Below are positions 49,942-62,459 of a stretch of DNA of 64,000 bases, piece after piece; the stretch's first letter is position 1; every line of letters starts with the position of its first letter. The stretch is from positions 1,973,501-2,037,500 of the forward strand of contig JAWDGP010004927.1 of assembly GCA_033675545.1 (NCBI GenBank). Direction: 5' to 3'. The notes beneath the pieces are model-generated. The model was not told the DNA's origin. It was given only the letters and a program-made list of their open reading frames with translations, and did not search any database. Both the position numbers and the translations under genes were made by a program. Source of the stretch: Elysia crispata (taxonomy: Eukaryota; Mollusca; Gastropoda; Plakobranchidae).

Positions 49942-51030
49942 ATGGCCGGCATAATAGAAAGCTCACCGGCACACCAAAATTTTTCAAGATATGACATCCG
50001 TGTCATCATAAAATTTTCTGTTATTTTGGGAAAAGATGCATCATGCATTCACAAAGATCTAGTGACTGTTTTAAGAGAAAATGCTCCTTCTATTCAGACG
50101 GTAAGAAAGTGGGTAAAAGCTGTTTCAGAGGGACGAGATGACATGGAAGATGAACCTCGTCCTGGCCGACCTGTGACAGCATGCGGGGATGCAAACATTT
50201 CTAAAGTTCTCGTTTCATTGAGTGATGACAGACGAAAAACTTGTGAGGAGATTTCTACGGAAACATCGATGTCTAGAACGTCCGTGTTTAGAGTTCTAAC
50301 CAACAAACTGAATAAGAAGAAGAAGTTTTCAAGATGGGTTCCACATTTGCTGACAGATGAGCAGAAGGAGTCAAGGGTCAACTTTTCCAGAAACTTTTTG
50401 CGGAGATTTCAAACTGAGCAAAATGACTTTTTGGGTCGGATAATTACCAGTGATGAGACTTGGGTGTATTCCTGGGATCCTGAAACAAAGCGGCAGTCAG
50501 CCGAATGGAGAGACTTTGATGAGCCTCGTCAAGAGAAAGTTCGACGCAAACAAGGGGCTCTCAAGGTCATGCACATGATCTTTTTTGACATGAATGGTGT
50601 GATTCTGCGCTGGCCTGTACCTATAGGCACCACAATCAATGCACAGTACTACAAGAAGGTGCTGCAAGACAAACTCAAACCTGCCATTCGAAAGAAACGA
50701 CCCGGGCTGTTGGAGTCAGGCATCTTGTTTCACCACGACAATGCGCCAGTCCATACGGCCCGGGCAGTGAGAGACGTTTTGGCTGGCTACAAGTGGGAAC
50801 TGCTGGGGCATCCTCGCTATTCACCTGACCTTGCTCCCTGTGATTTTCACCTATTCCCTAAAATGAGAGAACATCTTCGCGGCCAGCGATTTGAAACAGA
50901 AGAGGACATTATTCAGGCTACGAAAGTAGCAATAAAGAACCTGGACAAATGTTCTTACGTCACTGCATTTAAAGACTGGTTACAACGGATAGAGAAATGC
51001 GCCAACAATGGTGGATGTTACGTTGAATAG
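49942..51030 (+). CDS. Mariner transposase (DD34D), intact
   Basis: Cut-and-paste transposase that binds the terminal repeats and inserts at TA. The ATG at 49,942 gives 362 residues (MAGIIESSPAHQ...), near the usual 340-350. The frame opens upstream to 49,858 but without an in-frame ATG. Residues 15-110 form the paired helix-turn-helix DNA-binding region. A GRP linker follows a proline-rich stretch (EPRPGRPVT, about 71-79). WVPHLLTDEQ (132-141) is the mariner WVPHEL motif. The catalytic triad is D171 (TSDETWVYSWDP), D266 (FHHDNAPVHTAR) and D301 (YSPDLAPCDFHLF), with 34 residues between the second and third Asp. No stop or frameshift. All catalytic Asp are present, so activity is plausible but unproven. 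Confidence 0.97.
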   Translation: MAGIIESSPAHQNFSRYDIRVIIKFSVILGKDASCIHKDLVTVLRENAPSIQTVRKWVKAVSEGRDDMEDEPRPGRPVTACGDANISKVLVSLSDDRRKTCEEISTETSMSRTSVFRVLTNKLNKKKKFSRWVPHLLTDEQKESRVNFSRNFLRRFQTEQNDFLGRIITSDETWVYSWDPETKRQSAEWRDFDEPRQEKVRRKQGALKVMHMIFFDMNGVILRWPVPIGTTINAQYYKKVLQDKLKPAIRKKRPGLLESGILFHHDNAPVHTARAVRDVLAGYKWELLGHPRYSPDLAPCDFHLFPKMREHLRGQRFETEEDIIQATKVAIKNLDKCSYVTAFKDWLQRIEKCANNGGCYVE

Positions 51031-51100
51031 GTCAGATATTAAAGGCAATCTGTGCCAAATTTTATCATCTTATGCCTTTTGGTTGTTGATTTATGGAGGT

Positions 51101-51128
51101 GGGAAACTTATTTATGAAACGGACCTCG
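51101..51128 (-). repeat. Mariner right terminal inverted repeat
   Basis: 28 bp, perfect inverted copy of the left repeat, followed by the TA duplication. Confidence 0.96.
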
Positions 51129-51134
51129 TATTTA

Positions 51135-52920
51135 AACCTAGATCTACACCTCAAGCCAATTGAGAAAGACTTCCGTTGTGAAAGAATGAAAAAATGGCGC
51201 GCAAAACTGTTGATCGTAAGTTAATCTATGTTGACGAAACGAAGCATTCAGGAGACATGGAGGAAAGCAGTTCGCGTGATTTTTTTTTATGATTTAGAAC
51301 CTAGCCACATGAATGTTGTAGATACCTGGAAAGTTACAAAGGTTTGGGTTGGGTAGTAACGGAGGAGTTCGCGGTTAAAGCCTCCCAAGTCCGCTTTTAT
51401 TTATATATAGAGAGAGATGCATTACAGCTTATATTAAAGATATGAAAAACCCAAATCCTATTTATTTATTTTTTATTTTTGCAGTAACTGTGGCTTACAA
51501 AATTGATCAATTTTCACGTTATTAATACATGGACCAGTGTATTTTTAGATTTTCAGTGTCTGTTTTAAAGACTCTTAAGAAGGACTTCTTTTCCTTTGTT
51601 TTCTTTTTCTTTTTTCTCCATCCGGTTCTGAAAAAAAATTTATTGTTCAATAAACGTCTTTTTTTCAACTTGTGCTCAGGGAGGGAGAGGGAAGGGAGAG
51701 AGAGTGTGTGTGCGAGAGAGAGAGAGACAGGCAGACTGACAGACAGACAGACAGACAGAGGAAGGACGAAAACAGCAGCTTTTTTTTTTTTTTTTCATTT
51801 GCTTTATTTTGTTTTGTACACTCTAATTGTGCGCAGAAATGTTTCTGTGGACTTGTGCCAAATCTTGTCAATAGTTTCAGCGCTATGTGTGTGTTTACAG
51901 GTTTTTTGTTTTTTTTTTTTTATAGGGGCCATCTTGAAGCGGAGCAAATGAAATCGTGGCCAATGGTTGTCTGTCTGATCTCCTTATAAATTGAGACCTC
52001 AGCAGGGTAAAACTCAGCCCTGAATGACAGGTAATGGGCGAAATACCAACAAAGAACTTAATGTTCGGGGCTTTTTAAAGCAGTTTCAGGAACGTTGTCT
52101 GGGCTATCAATATATCAAGGCAGGGGTCTGAATGACAAGTCATTATCTACAACCTAACGGAGGAAATTAGTGCCTGAATCTCAATAGTGTTTGAATTGTG
52201 TGCTTCGAGCTGCTGTTCGCGGTACGTTTGTCAATCAGGGTGATTGTCCCGGACTAGACTAGACACGAGAATCTGCAATTAACTTGTTTTTATTCAGACA
52301 CCCAGAAACAATGAGCTCACTTGAGGTTCTGCACACCAGTGTCGTCCTTGATTGATCCCCTTAGCTTGAAGTGCGAGATCGTTCTCAGTCAGATTTCAAA
52401 GACGGAGAATAGAACTGATCACGGAGAACGTTTCTCATTGGTGAACATTTGTTCGTGTTAATGAAAGATATTTCGGAAACAGCTGGTATTACCTCACCAG
52501 CTATCTCAAGTCTATTCTTCATCAAGCGTAAACTGATGTGACGGTCATATCTGTCATAAGCTGAGTCCTCATCCCTCATTTCCCTCAAACACAAAATCTA
52601 ATTTTGCAAGTCGCCTCACCAACTCTACAACGTAACAACAATCGCTTTTACTCGTGGAAACAAAAGTTTGCTGTTGTGAAGTTATGAATGTGAATGTCGT
52701 CACTGGCTTTTTTAAGGTGAATGAACTGTAGTCGGGCAGATCTAAATCTAATACGCATTCATATGTTTGACACACAGATTGAGAGAAAGAATGCTGATGA
52801 TTTAGATACCAGGTGATGGCCGTAACGTGCAGGGTTTGCTAAATCTGCATACCATCTTGCGCTAACTGCCCTTCACCTTGTCATCACCGATATGCCACGC
52901 TGAGGAGACGCAGGAAACGG
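51135..52920. other. No gene seen
   Basis: Contains a short GA/GACA microsatellite (51,680-51,760) and T-runs. Open frames here derive from these or lack recognisable content. Confidence 0.45.
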
Positions 52921-52925
52921 TGCAA

Positions 52926-55322
52926 GTGATACAAACATAGCGAGACACGGGCGAACCGTCTGGGGCGGTTCAGTGATACAAACATAGCGAGACGCGGGCG
53001 AACCGTCTGGGGCGGTTCAGTGATACAAACATAGCGAGACACGGGCGAACCGTCTGGGGCAGTTCAGTGATACAAACATAGCGAGACACGGGCGAACCGT
53101 CTGGGGCGGTTCAGTGATACAAACATAGCGAGACACGGGCGAACCGTCTGGGGCGGTTCAGTGATACAAACATAGCGAGACACGGGCGAACCGTCTGGGC
53201 CAGTTCAGTGATACAAACATAGCGAGACGCGGGCGAACCGTCTGGGGCAGTTCATTGATACAAACATAGCGAGACACGGGCGAACCGTCTGGGCCAGTTC
53301 AGTGATACAAACATAGCGAGACACGGGCGAACCGTCTGGGGCAGTTCAGTGATACAAACATAGCGAGACACGGGCGAACCGTCTGGGGCGGTTCAGTGAT
53401 ACAAACATAGCGAGACGCGGGCGAACCGTCTGGGGCAGTTCAGTGATACAAACATAGCGAGACACGGGCGAACCGTCTGGGCCAGTTCAGTGATACAAAC
53501 ATAGCGAGACGCGGGCGAACCGTCTGGGGCAGTTCAGTGATACAAACATAGCGAGACGCGGGCGAACCGTCTGGGGCAGTTCATTGATACAAACATAGCG
53601 AGACGCGGGCGAACCGTCTGGGGCGGTTCAGTGATACAAACATAGCGAGACACGGGCGAACCGTCTGGGGCAGTTCAGTGATACAAACATAGCGAGACGC
53701 GGGCGAACCGTCTGGGGCGGTTCAGTGATACAAACATAGCGAGACGCGGGCGAACCGTCTGGGGCAGTTCATTGATACAAACATAGCGAGACGCGGGCGA
53801 ACCGTCTGGGGCGGTTCAGTGATACAAACATAGCGAGACTCGGGCGAACCGTCTGGGCCAGTTCAGTGATACAAACATAGCGAGACACGGGCGAACCGTC
53901 TGGGGCAGTTCAGTGATACAAACATAGCGAGACACGGGCGAACCGTCTGGGGCGGTTCATTGATACAAACATAGCGAGACACGGGCGAACCGTCTGGGCC
54001 AGTTCAGTGATACAAACATAGCGAGACACGGGCGAACCGTCTGGGGTAGTTCAGTGATACAAACATAGCGAGACACGGGCGAACCGTCTGGGGCAGTTCA
54101 GTGATACAAACATAGCGAGACGCGGGCGAACCGTCTGGGCCAGTTCAGTGATACAAACATAGCGAGACACGGGCGAACCGTCTGGGCCAGTTCAGTGATA
54201 CAAACATAGCGAGACACGGGCGAACCGTCTGGGGCAGTTCATTGATACAAACATAGCGAGACGCGGGCGAACCGTCTGGGGCGGTTCAGTGATACAAACA
54301 TAGCGAGACTCGGGCGAACCGTCTGGGCCAGTTCAGTGATACAAACATAGCGAGACACGGGCGAACCGTCTGGGCCAGTTCAGTGATACAAACATAGCGA
54401 GACTCGGGCGAACCGTCTGGGCCAGTTCAGTGATACAAACATAGCGAGACTCGGGCACACCGTCTGGGGCAGTTCAGTGATACAAACATAGCGAGACACG
54501 GGCGAACCGTCTGGGGCGGTTCAGTGATACAAACATAGCGAGACGCGGGCGAACCGTCTGGGGCGGTTCAGTGATACAAACATAGCGAGACACGGGCGAA
54601 CCGTCTGGGCCAGTTCAGTGATACAAACATAGCGAGACACGGGCGAACCGTCTGGGGTAGTTCAGTGATACAAACATAGCGAGACACGGGCGAACCGTCT
54701 GGGGCGGTTCAGTGATACAAACATAGCGAGACACGGGCGAACCGTCTGGGCCAGTTCATTGATACAAACATAGCGAGACGCGGGCGAACCGTCTGGGGCA
54801 GTTCAGTGATACAAACATAGCGAGACTCGGGCGAACCGTCTGGGCCAGTTCAGTGATACAAACATAGCGAGACACGGGCGAACCGTCTGGGCCAGTTCAG
54901 TGATACAAACATAGCGAGACTCGGGCGAACCGTCTGGGCCAGTTCAGTGATACAAACATAGCGAGACTCGGGCACACCGTCTGGGCCAGTTCAGTGATAC
55001 AAACATAGCGAGACACGGGCGAACCGTCTGGGGCGGTTCAGTGATACAAACATAGCGAGACGCGGGCGAACCGTCTGGGGTAGTTCAGTGATACAAACAT
55101 AGCGAGACACGGGCGAACCGTCTGGGCCAGTTCAGTGATACAAACATAGCGAGACACGGGCGAACCGTCTGGGGCGGTTCAGTGATACAAACATAGCGAG
55201 ACACGGGCGAACCGTCTGGGGCGGTTCAGTGATACAAACATAGCGAGACACGGGCGAACCGTCTGGGCCAGTTCAGTGATACAAACATAGCGAGACACGG
55301 GCGAACCGTCTGGGCCAGTTCA
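52926..55322. repeat. 47-bp satellite array, 51 equal-length copies
   Basis: Units start GTGATACAAACATAGCGAGA, then CACGGGCGAACCGTCTGGGG and CGGTTCA. Unit starts at 52,926 and 55,276 differ by exactly 50 x 47 bp, so no net indel occurred. Substitutions cluster at a few sites: CACGGG, CGCGGG or CTCGGG; GGGCGGTTC, GGGCAGTTC, GGCCAGTTC or GGGTAGTTC; CAGTG or CATTG. Each unit holds the inverted repeat GAACCG...CGGTTC with a 7-base loop, weakened in the CAGTTC forms. GC-rich compared with the flanks; no coding role seen. Confidence 0.97.
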
Positions 55323-55329
55323 GTAATTG

Positions 55330-56090
55330 GGTCTCAGAGTCAACATGGGGCAGGGGACAATTTATGGGGAATCGTTCTGGGGTCACCACCCCGGATGTCT
55401 AGTTAAGTTCACCAAGTAGTACTCTAGATATGTATCGAGTATGGCCCATGTACCTGCGCCGTTGCCAATGCTGTCCAATATCATCGATAAAAGAGCGTTA
55501 ATATGCAGCTCCACACGTCATTGAAAACTCATGTTTTAGCCTGAGAAGATTGGTTTTAAAAGATGGAGATATGGAAGATCGAATTAGTGACCTGACCTAA
55601 TATTGCCTTCACCTAGCCCGAGACAGCACTAGTCTAACCGTCCAAGACTGACCACTGTCCCTGCTCCTTGACCCCAGCTATCTGTTTCCCAGCCACTCAC
55701 AGGTGTTGAATGTGTGGTTGTAAACCCCGAGATTTCTCCTCTCCGGACTCTTGACGGAGCAACTGGGAGTTATGTCCCCTTGATGAGTGACTTTCTACAC
55801 CCGCTATGTGTGGCTAAGGACTGTCTCCTTAATAACCTTGCGTTTCTCTCACATGGTTTGCTTTATTTCTCCCCTTCCTCATTGGGAAATATATGTTCGG
55901 TGGTAATTTTAAAGAGTATGAGGTCCACTAACTGAGCTCTCTTGATCTTTCAGAGCTTTGCACCGAAGGAACGTGTTACGTTGAAGACGTCCATGTTTTA
56001 TTTTGCTGTGTTCATCATCACACATACTGTATAACATGCCGATCATAGACTGTCTGGCGCAACACTTCCTATATTTAACTTTTTTTGTCA
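55330..56090. other. No gene supported
   Basis: Unique-looking DNA. An acceptor-like CTTGATCTTTCAG at 55,953 precedes a short open segment (ELCTEGTCYVEDVHVLF) without a convincing donor. Confidence 0.35.
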
Positions 56091-56093
56091 GTA

Positions 56094-56128
56094 TCTCTCT
56101 CTCTCTATCTATCTATCTCTCTCTCTCG

Positions 56129-56195
<67 letters not shown>
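56094..56195. repeat. (CT)n microsatellite with TATC interruptions
   Basis: Imperfect CT/CTAT start followed by pure CT. Confidence 0.96.
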
Positions 56196-56199
<4 letters not shown>

Positions 56200-56200
<1 letters not shown>

Positions 56201-56775
56201 ATCTCAATAATTTGAAACAGATCGAAAGCATGGCATTTGTTGCATTCTATATTTCTAGAGCTGAGAATTCTAGCGTCCTAGACGGAGTCCTACATAAAAC
56301 CGTTGATTTAAATTGGAGCATATTGTCCATGCCATCCATTGCATTGCAAGCATTTTTTTCCTCTTAACGCCTTTATATCCATCGTCGAGAGCGCTATCTC
56401 GATACCACGCCAATGTGTCTGGAAATTTCCATTCAATGCTAAGATTAAAACTTTGGAATTCCTATTTGAGCTCACTATCTACATGCCACTGTAGCCACGC
56501 CCCTTTGGCCAAGAAATCGGATATGTCGTCGGCACTGTTTTCACTGATCGTGCTCTCTGATCTTAGAACCACCAGAACCACCTCAACCACAACAACCGCA
56601 GTGGTCAATCAGTATAATTGTTTACCAGTTGGTCTATGCTCTGGTTATTTCAGACCAGTAGGCTGTCAGATATGGAAAGGTAGGAAGGGGGGGAGGAACA
56701 GGGGAAGGGGGATCACTTTTATTGCATTTGATGGTTTGGTTAAACTTTATAAGCCAGGAGGAAGAGTGATAGAAA
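56200..56775. other. Unassigned open frame leading into a GA repeat
   Basis: A + strand frame from 56,313 runs 216 codons to 56,963, but its last third is the GA repeat. The N-terminal 140 codons show no recognisable family and no splice support. Confidence 0.3.
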
Positions 56776-56777
<2 letters not shown>

Positions 56778-56874
<97 letters not shown>

Positions 56875-56881
56875 GAGAGAG
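56778..56881. repeat. (GA)n microsatellite
   Basis: About 95 bp of pure GA followed by GGAAGAGAGA. Confidence 0.96.
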
Positions 56882-56949
56882 TCTGAACCAGATTAAAAGC
56901 CACCAGGTTCAAGGTGTCAAACCGGTGATTTATTTCGAACAATCCAAGT

Positions 56950-57355
56950 CTAGATGTAAATAGAGCGCGCTGCAGGTGTCTTCTCTGGCATTCATCCCGT
57001 CACACCTAGGGGTCACCAACAAACAGGTGACTTTTGACCTCAGTTTTTGTTACATTCTGCACATTTCGATAGAACACCTCTCTTCAAGGAATCCATTCGA
57101 AAACTGGGTCTAAAAACATTAGCCTTGATAACATGATAGTAATTTTGCTGAAGACAAAAAAGAAGATAAGCACTCGAATAGAAATATGGTTGATGTTTTG
57201 TTAGATCAAGCAATAAACGGGTTGGTGTGAGCATGGCCTTATCCTCTATCTCTTCATCATGTCTCACTCAATGCAAAATACACTGTATATAGAAGAAGCT
57301 TCTAAACTCCAAAATTTATTTAACTCTTTTGCAATCAAGGACTCAAACTGACAGC
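56950..57355. other. No gene seen
   Basis: Short unassigned - strand open frame at 57,267-57,040; otherwise featureless. Confidence 0.45.
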
Positions 57356-57359
57356 GTCT

Positions 57360-57661
<302 letters not shown>

Positions 57662-57960
57662 GTTAAGCTTGCTGCTGTGCTCTTACTCCTTTTTTCTGTT
57701 ATTTCTCCTACTACTACTACTGCCACTGCCGTTGTCAATAATCCTCTCAGGTCTTGGTTTAGATGTTTTTTTTTTGCTTCACCCCAATGATCCTAGTGGT
57801 ACATGGTATTTACATGTTGCTCAAAGGTTTGGCGATTAATTTATTTGTTCGGTTTGAACACATTTTAGGTTTGTGTTGTGTTTAATTTTGATTTCTTAGC
57901 TTTGCTTTCAATAAAATTTTCAATTTAAGGTAAACTTCACTCTTAGACAAATCATTGTGC

Positions 57961-58036
57961 GAAACGTCATTTGTAATCTTGGAGACCACCAAGACGCCAT
58001 ATGTAATCTTGGAGACCACCAAGACGCCATATGTAA
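57961..58036. repeat. 30-bp tandem repeat, 2.5 copies
   Basis: Units contain GACGCCATATGTAATCTTGG then AGACCACCAA. Confidence 0.85.
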
Positions 58037-58039
58037 GCT

Positions 58040-58702
58040 TCTCCCAAGCCTCGTGGACAAACCGAAATTAATTTGTTTATTGAAGTCCAACTGACCAGTG
58101 TGTCCGAGCCTCAACTGATAAACTTACCAATCCAGATCGAAGAGTTATGGGCTTCCCGCGTGTAGAGAGCCACCAACATTATCTTCGTTATTACTGGAGT
58201 TTCGCGATCCCTGTTTGTTTTTACTGTTCTAGATACACGGAGATATACTGGAAGTCACGGCACAAAGGTCAGAGCTCAAAGTGAAATTTCAAGAGAGCGC
58301 TGGGTGGTTTGGAGATTGGGGAGTTGTGTTTTTATAGAGAAGGAATGAGTTTCTGAACAATTGGAGTTGAAATATCTTTAAAATCCTTATGATACTAGCA
58401 AATCATCGCAGAAGTTAAGTGGAAATAGAGAGAGCAAACGCTTTGGTTTTTTTATTATTATTAAAAAGCCTGTGATACATCCCTGAATCGCAATGTTGAA
58501 ATCGTCCTAAATATTTCGCGTGGAAAACATTCGATTTGGTGTGGCTGAAAATGAAGTCAATTTAATAGACCCAAAAGATCTACAATGTAAACATCATTTA
58601 CGAAAAAGAGCATCGACTAACGTTTGCACCAAATTTTATAGTTATGGAACTCTAGAATAAATGTTCGTAAATGTTTTCGAGAGGTATATCTATGACTGTA
58701 AA

Positions 58703-58745
<43 letters not shown>

Positions 58746-59540
58746 GATTAAGAGTTATTACTTCTGTCTCAGTGGCCTCAGAAATTACACAAACATGAAA
58801 CTCTCAAATTTGAAGGAAAAAAATAAATATTTGAACGATCTTTCCCGCAAACCGCCTAGAATTAGGTCTAATTTAGCCGCCCTGACCTAAACTTATCAGG
58901 GCGTAGCGTTAAGGGTAGAACGGTCTAGACTCTAAGGTAATTTTCGCAAGCTAATGATATTGGAATGGATTACATCTCACACATAAACTAATGCTGCTAA
59001 ATCATTAAAAGACATTTGCAATGTAATTGACGTGAGCGAGCAAGTGAATGATGTATCTCTCCCCCCCCCCCCCTCCTTTTCCCCAAACTATCGAATTAAT
59101 CTTGGTTCGCTGCTAGCTGCACTCTAAGAAAAATTATTGTGAAGTGTTAACATGTCAGATTGACCCGTACACTTTACACGTTTGTCTCAGTGGTGAGTGT
59201 GATCTTTGTATTATTATCCTTATTTTCTCCTCCCTTCCTTCACTATATATCATCGTGTCAAACTGTGATTTATATCTCCAGCTGCCGAGACTCTTCACAG
59301 TGACACTGAGGTTAAGTGAAAGATATCCTTTCGTTTTTGTTCGTTTCGCACCGCCATTTTATGAGGTAATAATGTGTTCCAATCACCCACCCCGCGTATT
59401 TTCCCCCTCCCTCCTTCCATTTCACGTTTGTAATGCATTTAATCAGTTAATCCTTTTTTTATCTTTTTTTTTTTTGTTTGTTTGTTTCGCGTTCTCTCTC
59501 CACCTCTTTTGCAATGTCGAATCTGTAACTCTCTTACAAA
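58040..59540. other. No gene seen; (TA)n at 58,708-58,745
   Basis: AT-rich DNA with a TA microsatellite and a C run near 59,061. No exon recognised. Confidence 0.45.
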
Positions 59541-59541
59541 G

Positions 59542-59628
59542 GAAGCGAACACTGACAGTGTTTCAAGTGTTTATGGTTCTTGGATCAGAGGATCTGAAAA
59601 AGATGTTTTTAACCAAGTCTGAAATGTG
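59542..59628 (+). other. Candidate orphan coding exon C
   Basis: An acceptor-like CTCTTACAAAG precedes 87 nt open in phase 2, encoding KRTLTVFQVFMVLGSEDLKK and then MFLTKSEM. A consensus donor follows (ATGTG|GTAAGA). The composition looks protein-like. It starts in phase 2, so it cannot follow exon B (which ends in phase 1) directly. Family unrecognised. Confidence 0.3.
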
Positions 59629-59631
59629 GTA

Positions 59632-61960
59632 AGAGTTATTTTGTTCTGTCCTGTTGTGACTCCGTGACGAAGTGGAGAGCATGGTGATGAGCTCTCAGTC
59701 CCCGCACGGCAGTCGACAGACGCCACGGCCCTCTGACTCAACCAGGCGGAAACTGGTCTCTCCTGGACTCTCGGGAACCTCCACACAGACACGACGTGCT
59801 GTCGGCTTCCAGAAGTTAGCATTCGCCATGTGTCGATGGTCTTTCTCCTTTCCTTCACCATTCCCGAGCGTTCATTCAGCAGGGTTCGCTGGGGGGGGGG
59901 GGGGAATTGAGGTTTGGTTTCAGTGTCCGCTGCCGCCTCTGGTTGTTGAATTAATCCCGGCGCTTTGTCCTGTTAATCCTTTTTAATCCCCTTCATATAG
60001 TCTTAGCAGTAGCAGTGCTTTTCAAAGTCACCAAAGGCGAAAACAGGAAGAATCCAATAACCATGTGACGGGGGAGGGGCTCTGGGAGGTCATGAGGTGT
60101 CATGCCAAGACTAGGGCCGTATGGTTTCTCTGGACAATGAGCTGGCAGAAGGACTTGCCCTTTTATTTTTTAACACTATCTGTTGTTCTTGGCACATGGA
60201 CGAGATATGAAAGAAAACAATAGGAGTGGTGTCTCGGATAATTCTTTATAGCTTGGTTACAATTAATGGTATTTTTATTTTTGCGAATATCGTTATCGTC
60301 AAGAAAGCTCTCGAAAGCTTTGAGAAAAAGATGTTAGCCCAAAATAAAAACACATTGGCCTTAAAATCAAGGATTAAACTTTTCTGTTAACATTTGAATC
60401 GAGAACAAATTATTGATATATCCGCATCTCGGAATTATTCATCGGTGTTAAATGAATATTGAGGTTTGTAAAACCTGGCGGTATTCCCTAATAATCAGAT
60501 TTATTGTCCTCGAGCACAGCCCAAATTGTTTCGGCGGTGTGCCGTTTTGGTCTGTATGGACGGAGTTTTACTGTCGTTTCTACACGGAACATCAAAGTAA
60601 CAAGGCCTGGTAAAGATAAGACGCAGGTTTGCTCAACTCCGGAACTAACCCTCTACTTTCCTTCAAAATGGCGCCACTCTGTTGAGGCACTGTATCTACT
60701 AATTTGTAACAGAACCCAGGTGACAAGACCCGGTGTCCGTACCAGTATTGCTGCTGGCCTCGAGCAAGATCGGGAATATGCGATGTTTTGTATTTTGTCC
60801 ATGACGCCTGCCGTACATCGTTTTCCTAGCTCGCTTCTTTGGCTGTACCACGATCTCCAAGATTTCTCTGCTCTCCAGTTTGTCGTTCGGTAATTAGACT
60901 TCTCTCCCTTTGAAACACTCCGTACGGTCTCTTGTTGGCGTGGAGCACGGCCGACGCCAAAATATACCGCACAAGAAAGAAACAGCTCGATGGTTTTCTG
61001 GTCATTCGGTGAATATGTTGGCGTCTGTGGGTTGGTAGGGGGCGGAGTGGATATGAATGTAAGAGAATCTTGGTCTGATCATGTTTTCAACCAGAGACAA
61101 AATTAATATCCTAGCTGCACGTGGTTCTGTAGATAAGGAACTTAGATTTTGCTATTTTATGGAGGTCATATTTAGCATAATTATAAATATAACATTCTCG
61201 ATTGACTGGGTTATGTACTTTATCGTGAGGTGTTGAATTTATTACCTTAGTTTCATTCTTTATAGCTTCTTCTGACAGTTTTAGTTTCTCTTTGCTTTGG
61301 ATCACACTGAATCAAGATTTACTGTTGATGAAACACCTTCCGCCTCCGACAAGCGTTAATAATGACTTGTTTTGGACAGGCAGGACAGATTTTAGAGCAT
61401 TGAGAATTCTTCAGTCTGATCTATCTTCGTTTAATCTGTCTGTCAAGACGATTGAATAAAATGGCTCGTGGTCTCTTGTATAATTATAGGTAAAAATTAT
61501 TGGAATGTCTTTGAAAAGTAAGAAGAAAAAAATCCAGAATAAAGGCATATTGTTATACCGGTCAGGTTAGTGATCTAATGCAAGTATATCGACTAATGTG
61601 ACTTTTCAAACATTTTTTTTATTCCTTTCACACTTTCTGTGCCGAAGATCTCAAAACGGTTACTCTGTAGCAATCTGATTTGATTTAGACGTGGCCGACT
61701 CTCCTTATGTCATGACTCTCCTGATCTCTCTCGCGTCTTGACACTCCAGACGTCTCTGTTGTCATGACATACGTGATTTTTCCTTTCCTGTGTCACTAGA
61801 GACCTTTCTGTTATACTCCACACCAGTGTTTTGTGATGGTAAACTCCACACCTTTCTGCCGTAATGGTAGACTACACTCTGTGATAATGCACTCAAGACC
61901 TTTTTTGTTTCTGTTATGACATGCTATTAATTTTTCTTTTGCAGTGACTCTGCTGACCTT
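59632..61960. other. No gene supported
   Basis: Contains a 13-base G run (about 59,891) and a 129-codon + strand open frame (60,504-60,893) with no recognisable domain. Confidence 0.4.
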
Positions 61961-61964
61961 TTTG

Positions 61965-62135
61965 TTGAAACAACCACTAGAGCTCTAAAATATTTGGCCC
62001 CTAACCACTCAACTTCGACATAGAAACATCAACTAGAACGCTACTATAGTTAGTCCCTAAAAGTGGAACTGCCACATAGAAACAATCACTAGAGTGCTAC
62101 AATATTATTTGGCCACTACCCGCCCAATTTTTAAT
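61965..62135. repeat. Three diverged copies of a ~65-bp repeat
   Basis: The pattern GAAACAACCACTAGAGCTCT followed by TATTTGGCCCCTAACCACTC recurs as ACATCAACTAGAACGCTACT...TAGTCCCTAA and AACAATCACTAGAGTGCTAC...TTTGGCCACTACCCGCC. Old tandem duplication. Confidence 0.65.
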
Positions 62136-62459
62136 GAATGAAATACAAGAGTGTCTGACAGTAACAAGTTCAGATATTCTGTATCTAAGACATTTTGTGT
62201 TTTATTTCACAAAGTATTCACAGAGCCTGTCTTGGTGAAGTGGCATCAGTATGCCGTGTAATACTTTGCTCTTATTCATTATTTAACAGCAAAATTTTTA
62301 ATGTACAAATGAACTGTCAAAAGTCCCAGCCCAGAAGTTGGATCGGGTTCTGGATCACACTGATTGAACCCCGCACGAACATCTTCCTCAAGATCTATCT
62401 CATTCTAGGCAGATCCAGAATCTGTTTAGGATAGTAACATTGTCTATGTGCCAGCCAAA

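Larger units (their letters stand above)
49763..51128 (+). mobile_element. Complete mariner transposon, 1366 bp, TA target duplication
   Basis: The left end CGAGGTCCGTTTCATAAATA (28 bp to 49,790) is the exact reverse complement of the right end (51,101-51,128). TA flanks both sides (49,761-49,762 and 51,129-51,130), the duplicated target of Tc1/mariner elements. One intact transposase gene fills the interior. Perfect terminal repeats and an undamaged gene suggest a recent insertion. Confidence 0.97.

Noticed and set aside
52926..55322. CRISPR-like array with palindromic repeats
   Set aside because: No unique spacers: the whole 47-bp unit repeats with only point changes, no cas genes are present, and the genome is animal.
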